Assembly: GCA_021298355.1 (NCBI GenBank)
Contig: JAJTEH010000005.1
Span: forward strand, 62,001 to 126,000
Reading direction: 5' to 3'
Length of the DNA: 64,000 nt
Source of the DNA: Flammeovirgaceae bacterium
Lineage (GTDB): Bacteria > Bacteroidota > Bacteroidia > Cytophagales > Cyclobacteriaceae
The notes below the pieces were generated by a model. It was not told where the DNA came from. It saw only the letters and a program-made list of their open reading frames with translations, and did not search any database. The translations under genes were made by a program, and so were the position numbers. How positions within the stretch are numbered: the stretch's first letter is position 1; each line of letters starts with the position of its first letter. Of this stretch, positions 45,464 through 54,512 are shown piece by piece.

Positions 45464-46532
45464 AATTGATATTCATTTTTTGTCCGAGCTGCGTTAAATC
45501 TTCCAAAACTTTTTCATTCACTGGAATTCCGTTTTTCAATCTGATAATTTCAGCTTCACGTTCAGGATCACCCGGTATTAAAACATTTTCTTTTCCGGCA
45601 ACTGTCTTTGCTTTTCTAAAACGACTGATCCAATTGTCCATGTGGGATTTAAATTCATCAGCTGGTCTAAATGCATCTACACGCATGGCACCAAAAAAAT
45701 GACCAATACCTTTTCCTACCGGATCAGCAGGAGGTTGTAAAAAAGCAACAAAAGGCGGAACCCATGGACCGTAATTCGCACCAGATAATACAGCAGAAAA
45801 AATATCGACAATCGAACCTAAAGCATAACCCTTGTGGCTTCCATGTTCGTAATCACTTCCTAGAGGAATCAAAGCTCCACCATCTTTTAATTCATGTGGA
45901 TTAGTTGAACTTAGGCCATCTTTATTTTGTATCCAACCGGTTGGTGCGTCTAAACCTTTTCGTTGTAGAATTTCAAGTTTACCATTGGCAGCAGTTGTAG
46001 TAGCCATATCAGCAACAAAGGGCGGTTGATTTTTTGCAGGAACTGCTACCGCGATAGGGTTTGTTCCTAGCAACCTTTCTGTTGAAAAAGTAGGGGCAAC
46101 TAAAGGACTGGCATTAGTCATAGCCATGCCTATCATATCATTTTCTAAAGCCATCATGGCGTGATAACCGGCAATACCAAAATGATTGGAATGATTAACC
46201 GATACCCAACCTGTTCCGAATTGCTTTGCTTTTTCAATGGCTACTTGCATAGCGAAAGGAGCTACAACTAACCCTAAACCTCCATCTCCATTTACTACTG
46301 CAGTTGATGGTGTTTCGTATTCTATTTGAATGTTTGGGTTTGCATTGATTCTTCCTGCTTCCCACAACCGTATGTATCCGGATAAACGCGCCACACCATG
46401 CGAATCGATGCCACGCAAATCGGCACTTAACAATACTTTTGTCGCTAGGTGTGCGTGTGCTTCGCTGCACCCAATTTTTATAAATACCTCAAAAGTAAAT
46501 TGATAGAGTTTTTGGTAGGATAAAACATTCAT
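45450..46532 (-). CDS. Malate/L-lactate dehydrogenase family oxidoreductase (Ldh family)
   Basis: A 360-residue NAD(P)-dependent 2-hydroxyacid dehydrogenase of the MDH2/LDH2 fold, unrelated to classical malate dehydrogenase. Landmarks are RGIDSHGVARLSGYI with the catalytic His, GGLGLVVAPFAMQ, VNHSNHFGIAGYHAM, LLGTNPIAVAVPA, HKGYALGSIVDIFSAVLSGA and the terminal IPGDPERE. The substrate (malate, lactate, ureidoglycolate or another) cannot be fixed. A TATATTTG box lies four bases before the ATG. Confidence 0.92.
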   Translation of the reverse strand: MNVLSYQKLYQFTFEVFIKIGCSEAHAHLATKVLLSADLRGIDSHGVARLSGYIRLWEAGRINANPNIQIEYETPSTAVVNGDGGLGLVVAPFAMQVAIEKAKQFGTGWVSVNHSNHFGIAGYHAMMALENDMIGMAMTNASPLVAPTFSTERLLGTNPIAVAVPAKNQPPFVADMATTTAANGKLEILQRKGLDAPTGWIQNKDGLSSTNPHELKDGGALIPLGSDYEHGSHKGYALGSIVDIFSAVLSGANYGPWVPPFVAFLQPPADPVGKGIGHFFGAMRVDAFRPADEFKSHMDNWISRFRKAKTVAGKENVLIPGDPEREAEIIRLKNGIPVNEKVLEDLTQLGQKMNINFKKD

Positions 46533-46536
46533 GCTG

Positions 46537-46544
46537 CAAATATA
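46537..46544 (-). promoter_or_regulatory. Candidate -7 box of the Ldh-family gene, four bases before the start codon
   Basis: Minus-strand TATATTTG fits TAnnTTTG; CAGC and then ATG follow. A TTTG occurs further upstream at 46564-46561, with a short spacer of 16 bases. If used, the mRNA would be leaderless. Confidence 0.4.
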
Positions 46545-46634
46545 CAGTTTCGGGTTAAGTCAAATAACTAGAAATATTTTTCGTTTTGGTATGGAATCAG
46601 TACAGATTGTGCATCCTATTATTAAATTTATTGT

Positions 46635-48251
46635 ATGAAAAAAATCTTTTTAGTACTTGTTGGTTTTGCTATGCAACTGCAAGTTGAAGCACAAGAGATT
46701 GTTACAGAAAGTAACGTTAATCATGTAACAGTCTTTTTAAATAAAGCACAAGTTAACAGATTAGCCAAAGTCAGAATTCCGGCAGGGAAGTCGCAAGTAG
46801 TGGTAAGCAACCTAAGTTCCATGCTCGACCCGCAATCTATCCAAGTAAGTGGTAAAGGTAAATTTGTGATTGAAGGAACATCAGTAAGACAAAATTATTT
46901 GAGTGAAGTAAACTTACCATTACCAATTAAAGTGTTGAAAGATTCTGCTAACCTGTTAGCAAAATGGATACAATTAGAGAACAGCCAGAAAGAAATTTTA
47001 ACAAGAGAAGAACAATTATTAAACACCAATCAAAAAATTGGAGGAGGAAATCAAAATATAACAGTCGCAGAGTTAAAAGCAATGGCGGATTTTTATCGCA
47101 CCAGAATGACTGATATAGTACAAGCCAGACTAAAGCATGATGAAAAGATAAATCGTTATCAAGAAAGATTAAACAAGATTAACGCTCAGATACAAGAAAA
47201 GAATGCACAATACAGCCTTAACACAAGCGAAATTGTGGTAAATATATCATCAGATTTACAACAAGCCGTAGAATTAGAAATCGATTACATTGTGATGAAC
47301 GCAGGCTGGCAAGCTGTTTATGATTTGCGCGCCACCAATACCAATAGTCCTTTAAGTTTAGGTTATAAAGCATCCGTTTATCAGAACACTGGCGAACAAT
47401 GGAAGAATGTAAAGTTGACGTTAAGCACAGCTAACCCCAACGAAAGCGGAATGAAACCAGAGTTATTTACTTGGTTTCTGGATTTCTATCAACCTGTTGT
47501 TTATAGAGATAGATCTACTAGAGGTTTGTCGATGAAAAAAGCAGAAGCACCTGCGCCAGAAGCAACAGCAGATATGCAAATGTCTGTTGCAAGTGAAGAA
47601 GCAGTAAGTTCATCCTTCTATGTTAACACAACTCAAACTACTTTAAACACAGAGTTTGCGATTGCGATTCCTTACACGATTGAATCAGGCAATAAACCAA
47701 CATTAGTAGAAATCAAAAATCATCAAGTACAAGCCACGTATTTATATTCTGTTGCACCAAAGTTAGATCAAGATGCTTTTCTAATTGCCAAAGCAACCGG
47801 TTGGGAAGAGTTTAGTTTGTTGCCAGGCGAAGCCAATATATTTTTCGAAGGCACTTATGTAGGTAAAACTTTCCTTGATCCGGGTACGATTAAAGACACA
47901 CTATCTGTTTCATTAGGAAGAGACAAACGCATAAATGTTAAACGCGAAAAAACAAAAGATTTTAATGCTAGAAAAACCATTGGCTCTACCCAACGCGACA
48001 CGTATAATTTTGATATTACTGTTCGAAATGCAAAAAGTGAAAGCATAAGAATTGTTGTGGAAGACCAATATCCTATTTCGAATAATAGTCAGATTGAAAT
48101 TGCAACAACACAAACCAGTGGAGCAACGGTAAACAAAGCAGAAGGAAAGTTAATCTGGAATTTACAATTACAACCGGGAGAAAGTAAAAAGCTGACTTTC
48201 GGGTATGAAGTTAAATATCCAAAAGACAAAAAGTTGAATATGTTTGAATAA
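46635..48251 (+). CDS. MuiA-like protein (DUF4140 and DUF4139 domains)
   Basis: A 538-residue exported protein of the mucoidy-inhibitor-A family. A signal peptide (VLVGFAMQLQVEAQ) is followed by an N-terminal DUF4140-like region (NHVTVFLNKAQVNRLAKVRI), a coiled coil (about 105-195) and the C-terminal DUF4139 domain (DYIVMNAGWQAVYDLRA, VKLTLSTANPNESGMKPEL, and the final LQPGESKKLTFGYEVKYPKDK). The role is poorly defined. The name comes from an old link to capsule control in enterobacteria. It is convergent with ppx. Confidence 0.9.
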   Translation: MKKIFLVLVGFAMQLQVEAQEIVTESNVNHVTVFLNKAQVNRLAKVRIPAGKSQVVVSNLSSMLDPQSIQVSGKGKFVIEGTSVRQNYLSEVNLPLPIKVLKDSANLLAKWIQLENSQKEILTREEQLLNTNQKIGGGNQNITVAELKAMADFYRTRMTDIVQARLKHDEKINRYQERLNKINAQIQEKNAQYSLNTSEIVVNISSDLQQAVELEIDYIVMNAGWQAVYDLRATNTNSPLSLGYKASVYQNTGEQWKNVKLTLSTANPNESGMKPELFTWFLDFYQPVVYRDRSTRGLSMKKAEAPAPEATADMQMSVASEEAVSSSFYVNTTQTTLNTEFAIAIPYTIESGNKPTLVEIKNHQVQATYLYSVAPKLDQDAFLIAKATGWEEFSLLPGEANIFFEGTYVGKTFLDPGTIKDTLSVSLGRDKRINVKREKTKDFNARKTIGSTQRDTYNFDITVRNAKSESIRIVVEDQYPISNNSQIEIATTQTSGATVNKAEGKLIWNLQLQPGESKKLTFGYEVKYPKDKKLNMFE

Positions 48252-48253
48252 AT

Positions 48254-48286
48254 AAAAAGCGAGGGATTTTTCCTCGCTTTTTTTAT
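48254..48286. terminator. Bidirectional terminator between convergent genes
   Basis: An 11-bp stem (AAAAAGCGAGG, 48254-48264, with CCTCGCTTTTT, 48272-48282) has T-runs on both strands. It serves the MuiA-like gene and the Ppx/GppA gene, whose stop codon begins within the plus-strand T-run. Confidence 0.88.
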
Positions 48287-49212
48287 ATCACTACTTTATT
48301 AATCAAGGTGCAAAGAATGCCTTCCTTTAAGGCATAGGTAGAAACCCTGATGTTTTGAAATTGATAACGCTTCAGTAAATGTTCTATTAAACAACATGCT
48401 ACTACAATCATATCCACGCGCATTTCAATCATGCCTGGTATCAACATTCTATCAGCTCGGCTTTTAACCAATAACTCTTCAAACACTTCGTAAAATCCTG
48501 TGATGGATAAAGGTGTTTCTGTGTCGTCTGGTTTTTTAAGTAAATCGTGTTTAATGCAATAGATATCGCTTAGCGTATCAAAAGTTCCAGAGGAGCCAAC
48601 CAAAGAAACTGGTTGATAACGTTCAATGGCTTCAAACAAAGAAGTTAGTTCTTTATTCAAAAACAAATCAAGTTGTTCTTGTTCCGAAGCCAATAGAGGA
48701 TCGTTGTGTTGAAATTTTTCTAATAATCGTTGAGCACCAATTTCAAAACTTTTTTTCCAGGCGATGGTCTCATCATTCCCGATTATAAATTCTACGCTAC
48801 CTCCACCGATATCCAAAATGAGGCTCATCTCGTTGCCTAACTCAATGCCATACCGTACGCCTTCGTAAATCAACTCAGCTTCGCGCTCTCCGGAAATTAC
48901 TTGTACCTCAATACCGGTTTTGCTTTTAAACTCAGCCAGCACAGCATGGACATTAGCAGCGTTGCGAAGCGCGCTCGTACCAAAAGCAATTACCCTTTCA
49001 ACATTGAATTGATCGATGGTTGTTTTAAAACCGCTCAATGCTTCAGTTGCGCGTGCGATAGCATCCGGACGGATGGTATTTTGATTAATACCTTTTTGCC
49101 CGAGTCGAACCGGTACGCGTTCGCGGTGAATAAACTCGAACCGATGGCTGTGCCATTCGGCAATCAGCAAATGGAAAGTATTCGTTCCTAAATCAATTAT
49201 AGCTGCTTTCAC
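48283..49212 (-). CDS. Exopolyphosphatase/GppA-family phosphatase
   Basis: A 309-residue actin-like ATPase-fold protein. The phosphate-1 loop AIIDLGTNTFHLLIAE, phosphate-2 loop LDIGGGSVEFI and adenosine-site segment LVGSSGTFDTLSDIY are intact. Members hydrolyse polyphosphate or pppGpp. Without the longer C-terminal domain (this is a short, roughly 300-residue form) it cannot be decided which. The start codon is GTG at 49212. A TATTTTTG box lies at 49240-49233. Confidence 0.92.
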   Translation of the reverse strand: MKAAIIDLGTNTFHLLIAEWHSHRFEFIHRERVPVRLGQKGINQNTIRPDAIARATEALSGFKTTIDQFNVERVIAFGTSALRNAANVHAVLAEFKSKTGIEVQVISGEREAELIYEGVRYGIELGNEMSLILDIGGGSVEFIIGNDETIAWKKSFEIGAQRLLEKFQHNDPLLASEQEQLDLFLNKELTSLFEAIERYQPVSLVGSSGTFDTLSDIYCIKHDLLKKPDDTETPLSITGFYEVFEELLVKSRADRMLIPGMIEMRVDMIVVACCLIEHLLKRYQFQNIRVSTYALKEGILCTLINKVVI

Positions 49213-49232
49213 CGCACAAATTTTTGAAAGCG

Positions 49233-49240
49233 CAAAAATA
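49233..49240 (-). promoter_or_regulatory. Candidate -7 box of the Ppx/GppA gene
   Basis: Minus-strand TATTTTTG followed by CGC lies 20 bases before the GTG start. No good -33 element is seen. Confidence 0.3.
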
Positions 49241-49317
49241 ACAGGAATATTGGTTCATCAGATGCTACAGAAAAGTAGAACAGCCATTATCTTGCATCCA
49301 TCCAATAATTTAACAAA

Positions 49318-50889
49318 ATGGAAACACGCAAAAGCACCGATCCTGTTTTACAGGAGAAATTCGATACCCTGCATCGCAAGAATACAGAAGCTTTAACAGG
49401 AGGTGGAGCCAAAAGAATTGAACAGCAACATGCCAAAGGCAAACTAACGGCCCGCGAAAGAATTGAGCTTTTGTTAGATGAAGGTTCTTTTGAAGAGTTA
49501 GATAAATTCGTTACCCATCGTGCTAAGGATTTTGGTTTAGATAAAGAGCATTATTTAGGCGATGGCGTAATTACAGGTTATGGAACTGTTAATGGTAGAT
49601 TGGTGTATGTGTTCTCTCAGGATTTTACGGTTTTTGGAGGCTCGTTATCTGAAACACATGCTGCTAAAATTGTTAAGATTATGGACATGGCCATGAAAAA
49701 TGGTGCGCCTGTTATCGGACTTAACGATTCGGGTGGTGCGCGCATACAAGAAGGTGTAGTTTCGTTGGGCGGTTATGCCGATATTTTTTATAGAAATACT
49801 TTGGCATCCGGAGTAATTCCACAACTTTCTGCCATCATGGGACCTTGTGCCGGTGGAGCTGTGTATTCTCCAGCCATAACAGATTTTATTTTCATGGTAG
49901 AGAATACATCCTTCATGTTTGTTACTGGACCTAATGTTGTAAAAACAGTTACACACGAAACCGTAACGGCCGAAGAATTAGGCGGAGCCAGCACCCACAG
50001 TACAAAAAGTGGTGTCACTCATTTTTCAGCAGCAAACGAAGTAGAATGTATCAATCAATTGAAACAGATTTTACAATACATTCCTCAGAATTGCGAAGAA
50101 CAACCACCTTCACTTCCTTATCAAGTTGGGAATGAATTACGTCCGGCTCTGAATCAAATTATTCCGGCTAATCCTAACCAACCTTACGATATGCGCGAGG
50201 TGATACATGGTGTAGTAGATGAAAATTCATTCTTCGAAGTGCATAAAAATTTTGCCGAAAATATGGTAGTAGGTTTTGCGCATTTGGCAGGAAGAAGCAT
50301 TGGCATTGTGGGCAATCAGCCAGCTGTTTTAGCTGGTGTTTTGGATATTGATGCGAGCGTAAAAGCTGCACGCTTTGTTCGCTTCTGCGATTGCTTTAAT
50401 ATTCCGTTGTTGGTATTTGAAGATGTTCCTGGTTTTTTGCCTGGTACCGATCAGGAATGGAACGGCATTATTACACATGGCGCGAAACTATTGTTTGCTT
50501 TTTCTGAAGCAACGGTACCACGCGTAACCGTTATTACCAGAAAGGCCTACGGTGGTGCTTATGATGTAATGAACAGCAAACATATTGGTGCCGATTTAAA
50601 CTACGCCTGGCCAACTGCAGAAATTGCTGTGATGGGTGCGAAAGGTGCGGCAGAAATTATTTTCAAAAAAGAGATTAGTGAAGCAGCTGACCCTGCAGCT
50701 AAACTCAATGAGAAAGTAGATGAATACACGAAGAAATTTGCCAACCCTTATAAAGCAGCACAACGAGGATTTATCGATGAAGTAATTTACCCCGATCAAA
50801 CACGTGAAAAGTTGATTAAAGCCTTTAAAATGTTGGAAAACAAAGTGGATAAACTACCTAGAAAAAAGCATGGTAACATCCCATTATAA
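49318..50889 (+). CDS. Acyl-CoA carboxylase beta subunit (propionyl-CoA carboxylase type)
   Basis: The carboxyltransferase subunit (523 aa) that moves CO2 from biotin to an acyl-CoA, most likely propionyl-CoA. It has the crotonase-like double domain: the first half with [54 protein letters not shown] and [12 protein letters not shown], and the second half with [24 protein letters not shown] and [15 protein letters not shown]. It ends in the typical [10 protein letters not shown]. The biotin carboxylase/carrier subunit is not adjacent. It stands between ppx and an M42 peptidase. Confidence 0.95.
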   Translation: METRKSTDPVLQEKFDTLHRKNTEALTGGGAKRIEQQHAKGKLTARERIELLLDEGSFEELDKFVTHRAKDFGLDKEHYLGDGVITGYGTVNGRLVYVFSQDFTVFGGSLSETHAAKIVKIMDMAMKNGAPVIGLNDSGGARIQEGVVSLGGYADIFYRNTLASGVIPQLSAIMGPCAGGAVYSPAITDFIFMVENTSFMFVTGPNVVKTVTHETVTAEELGGASTHSTKSGVTHFSAANEVECINQLKQILQYIPQNCEEQPPSLPYQVGNELRPALNQIIPANPNQPYDMREVIHGVVDENSFFEVHKNFAENMVVGFAHLAGRSIGIVGNQPAVLAGVLDIDASVKAARFVRFCDCFNIPLLVFEDVPGFLPGTDQEWNGIITHGAKLLFAFSEATVPRVTVITRKAYGGAYDVMNSKHIGADLNYAWPTAEIAVMGAKGAAEIIFKKEISEAADPAAKLNEKVDEYTKKFANPYKAAQRGFIDEVIYPDQTREKLIKAFKMLENKVDKLPRKKHGNIPL

Positions 50890-50925
50890 TGTACAAGTAT
50901 TTTATTTTTAAGTAATCATATAAGT

Positions 50926-51996
50926 ATGGATAAGAAAAGTAAAAAATTTCTCTACGATTATTTGAACAATGCATCACCCACAGGTTTCGAATCATCCGGT
51001 CAGCAAATCTGGTTAGATTATTTAAAACCGTATATCGATGATTATATCGTTGACGTATATGGTACCGTTGTGGGTGTGGTCAATCCAAAGGCAAACTACA
51101 AAGTGGTAATCGAAGCCCATGCTGATGAAATCTCTTGGTTTGTTAATTACATAACCGAAGATGGATACATTTATGTGCGCAGAAACGGTGGCTCGGATCA
51201 CCAAATCGCTCCATCTAAAAGAGTGAACATCCACACAGCAAAAGGAATTGTGAAAGGAGTTTTCGGTTGGCCGGCCATTCACGTGCGCGATGCTGCCAAA
51301 GAAGAAGCGCCATCTTTAAAAAATATTTTCATTGATGTAGGCGCAGAAAATAAAAAAGAAGTGGAAGCTATGGGTATACACGTTGGTTGTGTTATCACCT
51401 TCGAAGACGAACTCATGGAAATGAACGGGCATTGGCTGGTTGGTCGTGCCTTAGATAACCGCATGGGTGGTTTTATGATTGCCGAAGTGGCACGAAGGTT
51501 ACACGAAAACAAGAAGAAACTTCCATTCGGCTTATACATTGTAAACTCTGTGCAAGAAGAAATTGGTTTACGCGGAGCCGAAATGATATCCAGAAGGATA
51601 AAACCTGACTTGGCTATTTGTACTGACGTAACGCATGATACTCAGTCTCCTATGTATAATAAAAAGGAAAGTGGAAACTTAAAAGCGGGAAGCGGACCGG
51701 TGTTATGCTATGGCCCAGCAGTTCAGAACAATGTGTTAAAGATGATTTTGGAAACGGCTGAAAAGAAAAAACTTCCTTTCCAACGTCAGGCGGTTTCACG
51801 TTCAACCGGAACGGACACCGATTCTTTTGCTTATTCTGCCGAAGGCGTGGCATCTGCTCTTATTTCTCTTCCTTTAAAATACATGCATACTACGGTAGAG
51901 ATGGTTCACAAAACAGATGTAGAGAACGTTATACAATTAATTTATGAGGTTTTGTTACAAGTAAAATCCGGGCAAGACTTTCGCTATATAAAATAA
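50926..51996 (+). CDS. M42 family metallopeptidase (tetrahedral aminopeptidase)
   Basis: A 356-residue cocatalytic zinc aminopeptidase or glutamyl-aminopeptidase/cellulase-M relative that trims short peptides in the cytoplasm. The metal ligands and catalytic Glu residues are all present: His in IEAHADEISW, Asp in GRALDNRMGG, the Glu pair in VQEEIGLRGAE, Asp in CTDVTHDTQ and the late His in KYMHTTVEMVH. The SGTDTD-type loop is seen as RSTGTDTDSFAY. No signal peptide is present. Confidence 0.95.
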   Translation: MDKKSKKFLYDYLNNASPTGFESSGQQIWLDYLKPYIDDYIVDVYGTVVGVVNPKANYKVVIEAHADEISWFVNYITEDGYIYVRRNGGSDHQIAPSKRVNIHTAKGIVKGVFGWPAIHVRDAAKEEAPSLKNIFIDVGAENKKEVEAMGIHVGCVITFEDELMEMNGHWLVGRALDNRMGGFMIAEVARRLHENKKKLPFGLYIVNSVQEEIGLRGAEMISRRIKPDLAICTDVTHDTQSPMYNKKESGNLKAGSGPVLCYGPAVQNNVLKMILETAEKKKLPFQRQAVSRSTGTDTDSFAYSAEGVASALISLPLKYMHTTVEMVHKTDVENVIQLIYEVLLQVKSGQDFRYIK

Positions 51997-52085
51997 ACCT
52001 CATTTTTTGCGTTTTTGAGAGCTTTTTGTTCAAAAAGAAGTTCAAGTTCAAAAAATCTTACATCAGAAAGGTTGAACAAGATAAC

Positions 52086-52119
52086 GACCCTGTCGCTAAA
52101 ACGGCAGGGTCTACTTTTG
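52086..52119 (+). terminator. Hairpin after the M42 peptidase, running into a -7-like box
   Basis: GACCCTGTCG (52086-52095) pairs with CGGCAGGGTC (52102-52111, one G-T wobble) around CTAAAA. The following TACTTTTG is a poor T-run but a good match to TAnnTTTG, lying 40 bases before the first YfiR gene. It may be a terminator, a promoter element, or both. Confidence 0.55.
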
Positions 52120-52159
52120 TGCCATCAAACGAAAAGAAAAACTCTCAATCAAAACAAAC

Positions 52160-52675
52160 ATGAAAACGCTTAAAAGCATCCTTCTTATTTCCGTACTCAG
52201 CTTAGGTTTAAAGGCTCAGGCTCAAGACAGACCTGTGCACGAAGTTTACTCGATGATGATGTACAACTTTGTGAAATACGTACAATGGCCCGATAATAAC
52301 GCCAGCGGAGAATTTGTGATTGGTGTACTGGGCAATACAGAAATTTACAATACACTTACAGCCTGGTATGGTGGTAAGCCAAGAGGAAACAAAACCTATG
52401 TGATTAAAAAATTTAACAGCGCAGCAGAATTAGCCCAATGCGATGTGGTATTCATCGATAAATCTAAAAGTGGCGAATTTGAGAACGTAAAAAACAAAGT
52501 AGCGGGTAAAGGCACCTTGTTAATTACCGATAAAGCAGGTTTAGCAGAAAAAGGTAGTGCCATTAACTTCCGCACGATTGATAGCAAGTTAAAGTTCGAG
52601 TTGAACCAAAAAGCAGTTGAATCTTCAAACCTGAAGGTTTCCGGAGCGTTGGCATCAATGGCCATCCTCATCTAA
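52160..52675 (+). CDS. YfiR/DUF4154 family periplasmic protein, first paralogue
   Basis: A 171-residue exported protein (signal SILLISVLSLGLKAQAQ). The YfiR-type domain is clear from MMMYNFVKYVQWP, FVIGVLGNTEIYNTL, VVFIDKSKSGEFENV and the terminal NLKVSGALASMAILI. In Pseudomonas, YfiR is a periplasmic brake on a membrane diguanylate cyclase; no cyclase is near here. A second, clearly related gene follows after a terminator, then a histidine kinase. Confidence 0.9.
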   Translation: MKTLKSILLISVLSLGLKAQAQDRPVHEVYSMMMYNFVKYVQWPDNNASGEFVIGVLGNTEIYNTLTAWYGGKPRGNKTYVIKKFNSAAELAQCDVVFIDKSKSGEFENVKNKVAGKGTLLITDKAGLAEKGSAINFRTIDSKLKFELNQKAVESSNLKVSGALASMAILI

Positions 52676-52695
52676 AATAGGGTTGTTTGAGAAAC

Positions 52696-52725
52696 GGTCG
52701 CAGCGATACTGTTGCGGCCTTTCTT
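52696..52725 (+). terminator. Terminator between the two YfiR paralogues
   Basis: GGTCGCAGC (52696-52704) pairs with GTTGCGGCC (52711-52719), with two wobble pairs, around GATACT, followed by TTTCTT. It suggests the two paralogues can be expressed separately. Confidence 0.65.
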
Positions 52726-52777
52726 ACATTTTTGGAACTAAAGTTGTAAGTTGCATATACAATACACCTTAACTTTT

Positions 52778-53290
52778 ATGAGAAAAACAGTTCTTTTATT
52801 TTTTGCTGTGGTGTTAGCATCAACAGCAGGTCTGGCTCAAGAAAAGCCGGTACACGAAATACACTCCCAAATGATGTACAACTTTATCAAGTATGTACAG
52901 TGGCCCAACGAAACCGAAGGCGGAGAATTTGTTGTAGGGGTTATGGGCGATGATGAAGTTCTTAATACCCTTAAGCAATGGTACGATGGTAAGCCTAAGG
53001 GCAGTAAAAAATATGTGATTAAAAAAATTACATCGCCTGGCGAAGCAGCAACCTGCTCGGTGGTTTATTTAGGAAGAAGCAAAAGCAACCAATTCGAAGA
53101 AATTAAAAATACCATATCTGGTAAACCTGTGTTAACTATCACAAACGGTAATGGCTTAGCTCAAAAGGGAAGTTGCATCAACTTTAAAGTAATAGACGGT
53201 AAGCTAAAATTTGAGATGAATCAGGGCACTTTAACCAATTCAAATCTTAAAGTTTCCGGACAATTGGTTAGCATGGCAATTTTGATTTAG
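52778..53290 (+). CDS. YfiR/DUF4154 family periplasmic protein, second paralogue
   Basis: A 170-residue paralogue of the preceding gene product, similar along its whole length: PVHEIHSQMMYNFIKYVQWP, EFVVGVMGDDEVLNTL, KKYVIKKI, and the same NLKVSGQLVSMAILI terminus. The signal peptide is LLFFAVVLASTAGLAQ. It has an extra cysteine in KGSCINF besides the one in ATCSVVY that it shares in position with the first copy, so disulfide bonding may differ. The ATG at 52778 is chosen because the upstream in-frame start would precede the signal peptide. The kinase gene starts 28 bases downstream. Confidence 0.9.
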   Translation: MRKTVLLFFAVVLASTAGLAQEKPVHEIHSQMMYNFIKYVQWPNETEGGEFVVGVMGDDEVLNTLKQWYDGKPKGSKKYVIKKITSPGEAATCSVVYLGRSKSNQFEEIKNTISGKPVLTITNGNGLAQKGSCINFKVIDGKLKFEMNQGTLTNSNLKVSGQLVSMAILI

Positions 53291-53318
53291 TAAAGACTTA
53301 AGTAGCACACATTTTGAA

Positions 53319-54392
53319 ATGACACATCTGGAGGTTAGGGAAGAGTTGTTTCGCGAGTTGGCGCACCATTCAGCAGTTGTCACCATCATTACAGATAACT
53401 CATTTACAGTTCGCTATGCTTCGCACACGGCATCGGTATTTTTTACATGCGAAACTATTTTAGCAATTGCTAAAGAATTTTTCGATTTTATCGAACCCAA
53501 TCAAATCGCGAATTGGAAAGAAGCATTTTTCAATTTTAAAATCAATGGGCATACAAACCATACGCCCGAATCTATTCTGTTAAAAAATAAAAGTAAGGTA
53601 TACGCTGTTGAAATGGTTTATTTACCTGCTGGCAGCGAGCAATCCAATTGGATGATTCGGTTGAGCGATGTAACCGAGCAACAATTGAAAGAAGAATCGC
53701 TTCTTAAAACAACAGAACATTTCGACCAAATATTTTATAAAACCACGCACGATTTAAAAGCCCCCATACGGTCTGCCCTTGGCTTGCTTAATTTGGCCGA
53801 GAAAACAACAGAAGAGCAAAGAACGGAATATCTCCAGTTGATTAGGGCTAATCTGCTTAAACTAGATAGTTTTTTAGACGAACTAAACGATTTTTTTAGC
53901 GGTAACAGGCTAGAAGTAAAACGCGAACCAATCGATTTTAATAAAATAGCCGAAGAAGAATTAAAATTTGTAAGTGGCTTAGCAGAACACAAACAAATCT
54001 CGATTTCTCTTGATGTAAGTCAAAAAAGCACATTCCACTCAGATATTTTCAGGGTAAAAACTATCTTAACGAACCTAATCGCAAATGCCATAAAATATTT
54101 TGACACTAACAAGAAATTTGCGTACGTTAAAATATACATATTGGTAAATGCCGAACAGGCAATAATAAAAGTAGAAGACAACGGAGTAGGTATTGAGCCA
54201 CAATATTTATCCAGAATTTTCGACAGATTTTTTAGGGCTAACCATGCTGTGCCCGGAACAGGCATGGGATTGTTTATTTTAAAAGATACGGTTGATAGGT
54301 TAAACGGAAAGGTAGAAGTGAGTTCGCTAAAAGATGTAGGAACAACCTTTTGTATTACCCTACCAAACCTGGTACGACCAACAATTTTATAA
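53319..54392 (+). CDS. Soluble PAS-domain sensor histidine kinase
   Basis: A 357-residue kinase without a signal peptide or membrane helix. An N-terminal PAS-like domain (about 10-125) leads to HisKA with the phospho-acceptor His in YKTTHDLKAPIRSALG and an ATPase with NLIANAIKYF, VEDNGVGIEP, IFDRFFRANH and GTGMGLFIL. No receiver or regulator gene is adjacent, so it may phosphorylate a distant partner. It follows the two YfiR genes closely on the same strand. Confidence 0.92.
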   Translation: MTHLEVREELFRELAHHSAVVTIITDNSFTVRYASHTASVFFTCETILAIAKEFFDFIEPNQIANWKEAFFNFKINGHTNHTPESILLKNKSKVYAVEMVYLPAGSEQSNWMIRLSDVTEQQLKEESLLKTTEHFDQIFYKTTHDLKAPIRSALGLLNLAEKTTEEQRTEYLQLIRANLLKLDSFLDELNDFFSGNRLEVKREPIDFNKIAEEELKFVSGLAEHKQISISLDVSQKSTFHSDIFRVKTILTNLIANAIKYFDTNKKFAYVKIYILVNAEQAIIKVEDNGVGIEPQYLSRIFDRFFRANHAVPGTGMGLFILKDTVDRLNGKVEVSSLKDVGTTFCITLPNLVRPTIL

Positions 54393-54409
54393 ATGAGAAT
54401 AAAGAAATT

Positions 54410-54467
54410 ACACACGGGGGCGCAGAGTTTTTGTTGAGAGGGTCTTTTCTCTGTTGTTCCTGTGTGT
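54410..54467. repeat. Imperfect inverted repeat of the CACGG...CAGAG / CTCTG...CCGTG kind
   Basis: ACACACGGG (54410-54418) pairs with CCTGTGTGT (54459-54467, one wobble), and inside it CAGAG (54423-54427) pairs with CTCTG (54449-54453). The arrangement resembles a short intergenic repeat seen in many Bacteroidota and other genomes. It lies between the kinase stop and a separate terminator. Only one copy is in this window. Confidence 0.45.
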
Positions 54468-54475
54468 ATGGTACC

Positions 54476-54503
54476 AAAGTCCTGTTTCGGCAGGACTTTT
54501 TTA
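54476..54503 (+). terminator. Rho-independent terminator before the binding-protein gene
   Basis: AAAGTCCTG (54476-54484) pairs perfectly with CAGGACTTT (54491-54499) around TTTCGG, followed by a T-run to 54502. The next start codon is only ten bases further on. Confidence 0.88.
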
Positions 54504-54512
54504 TTTTTACAC

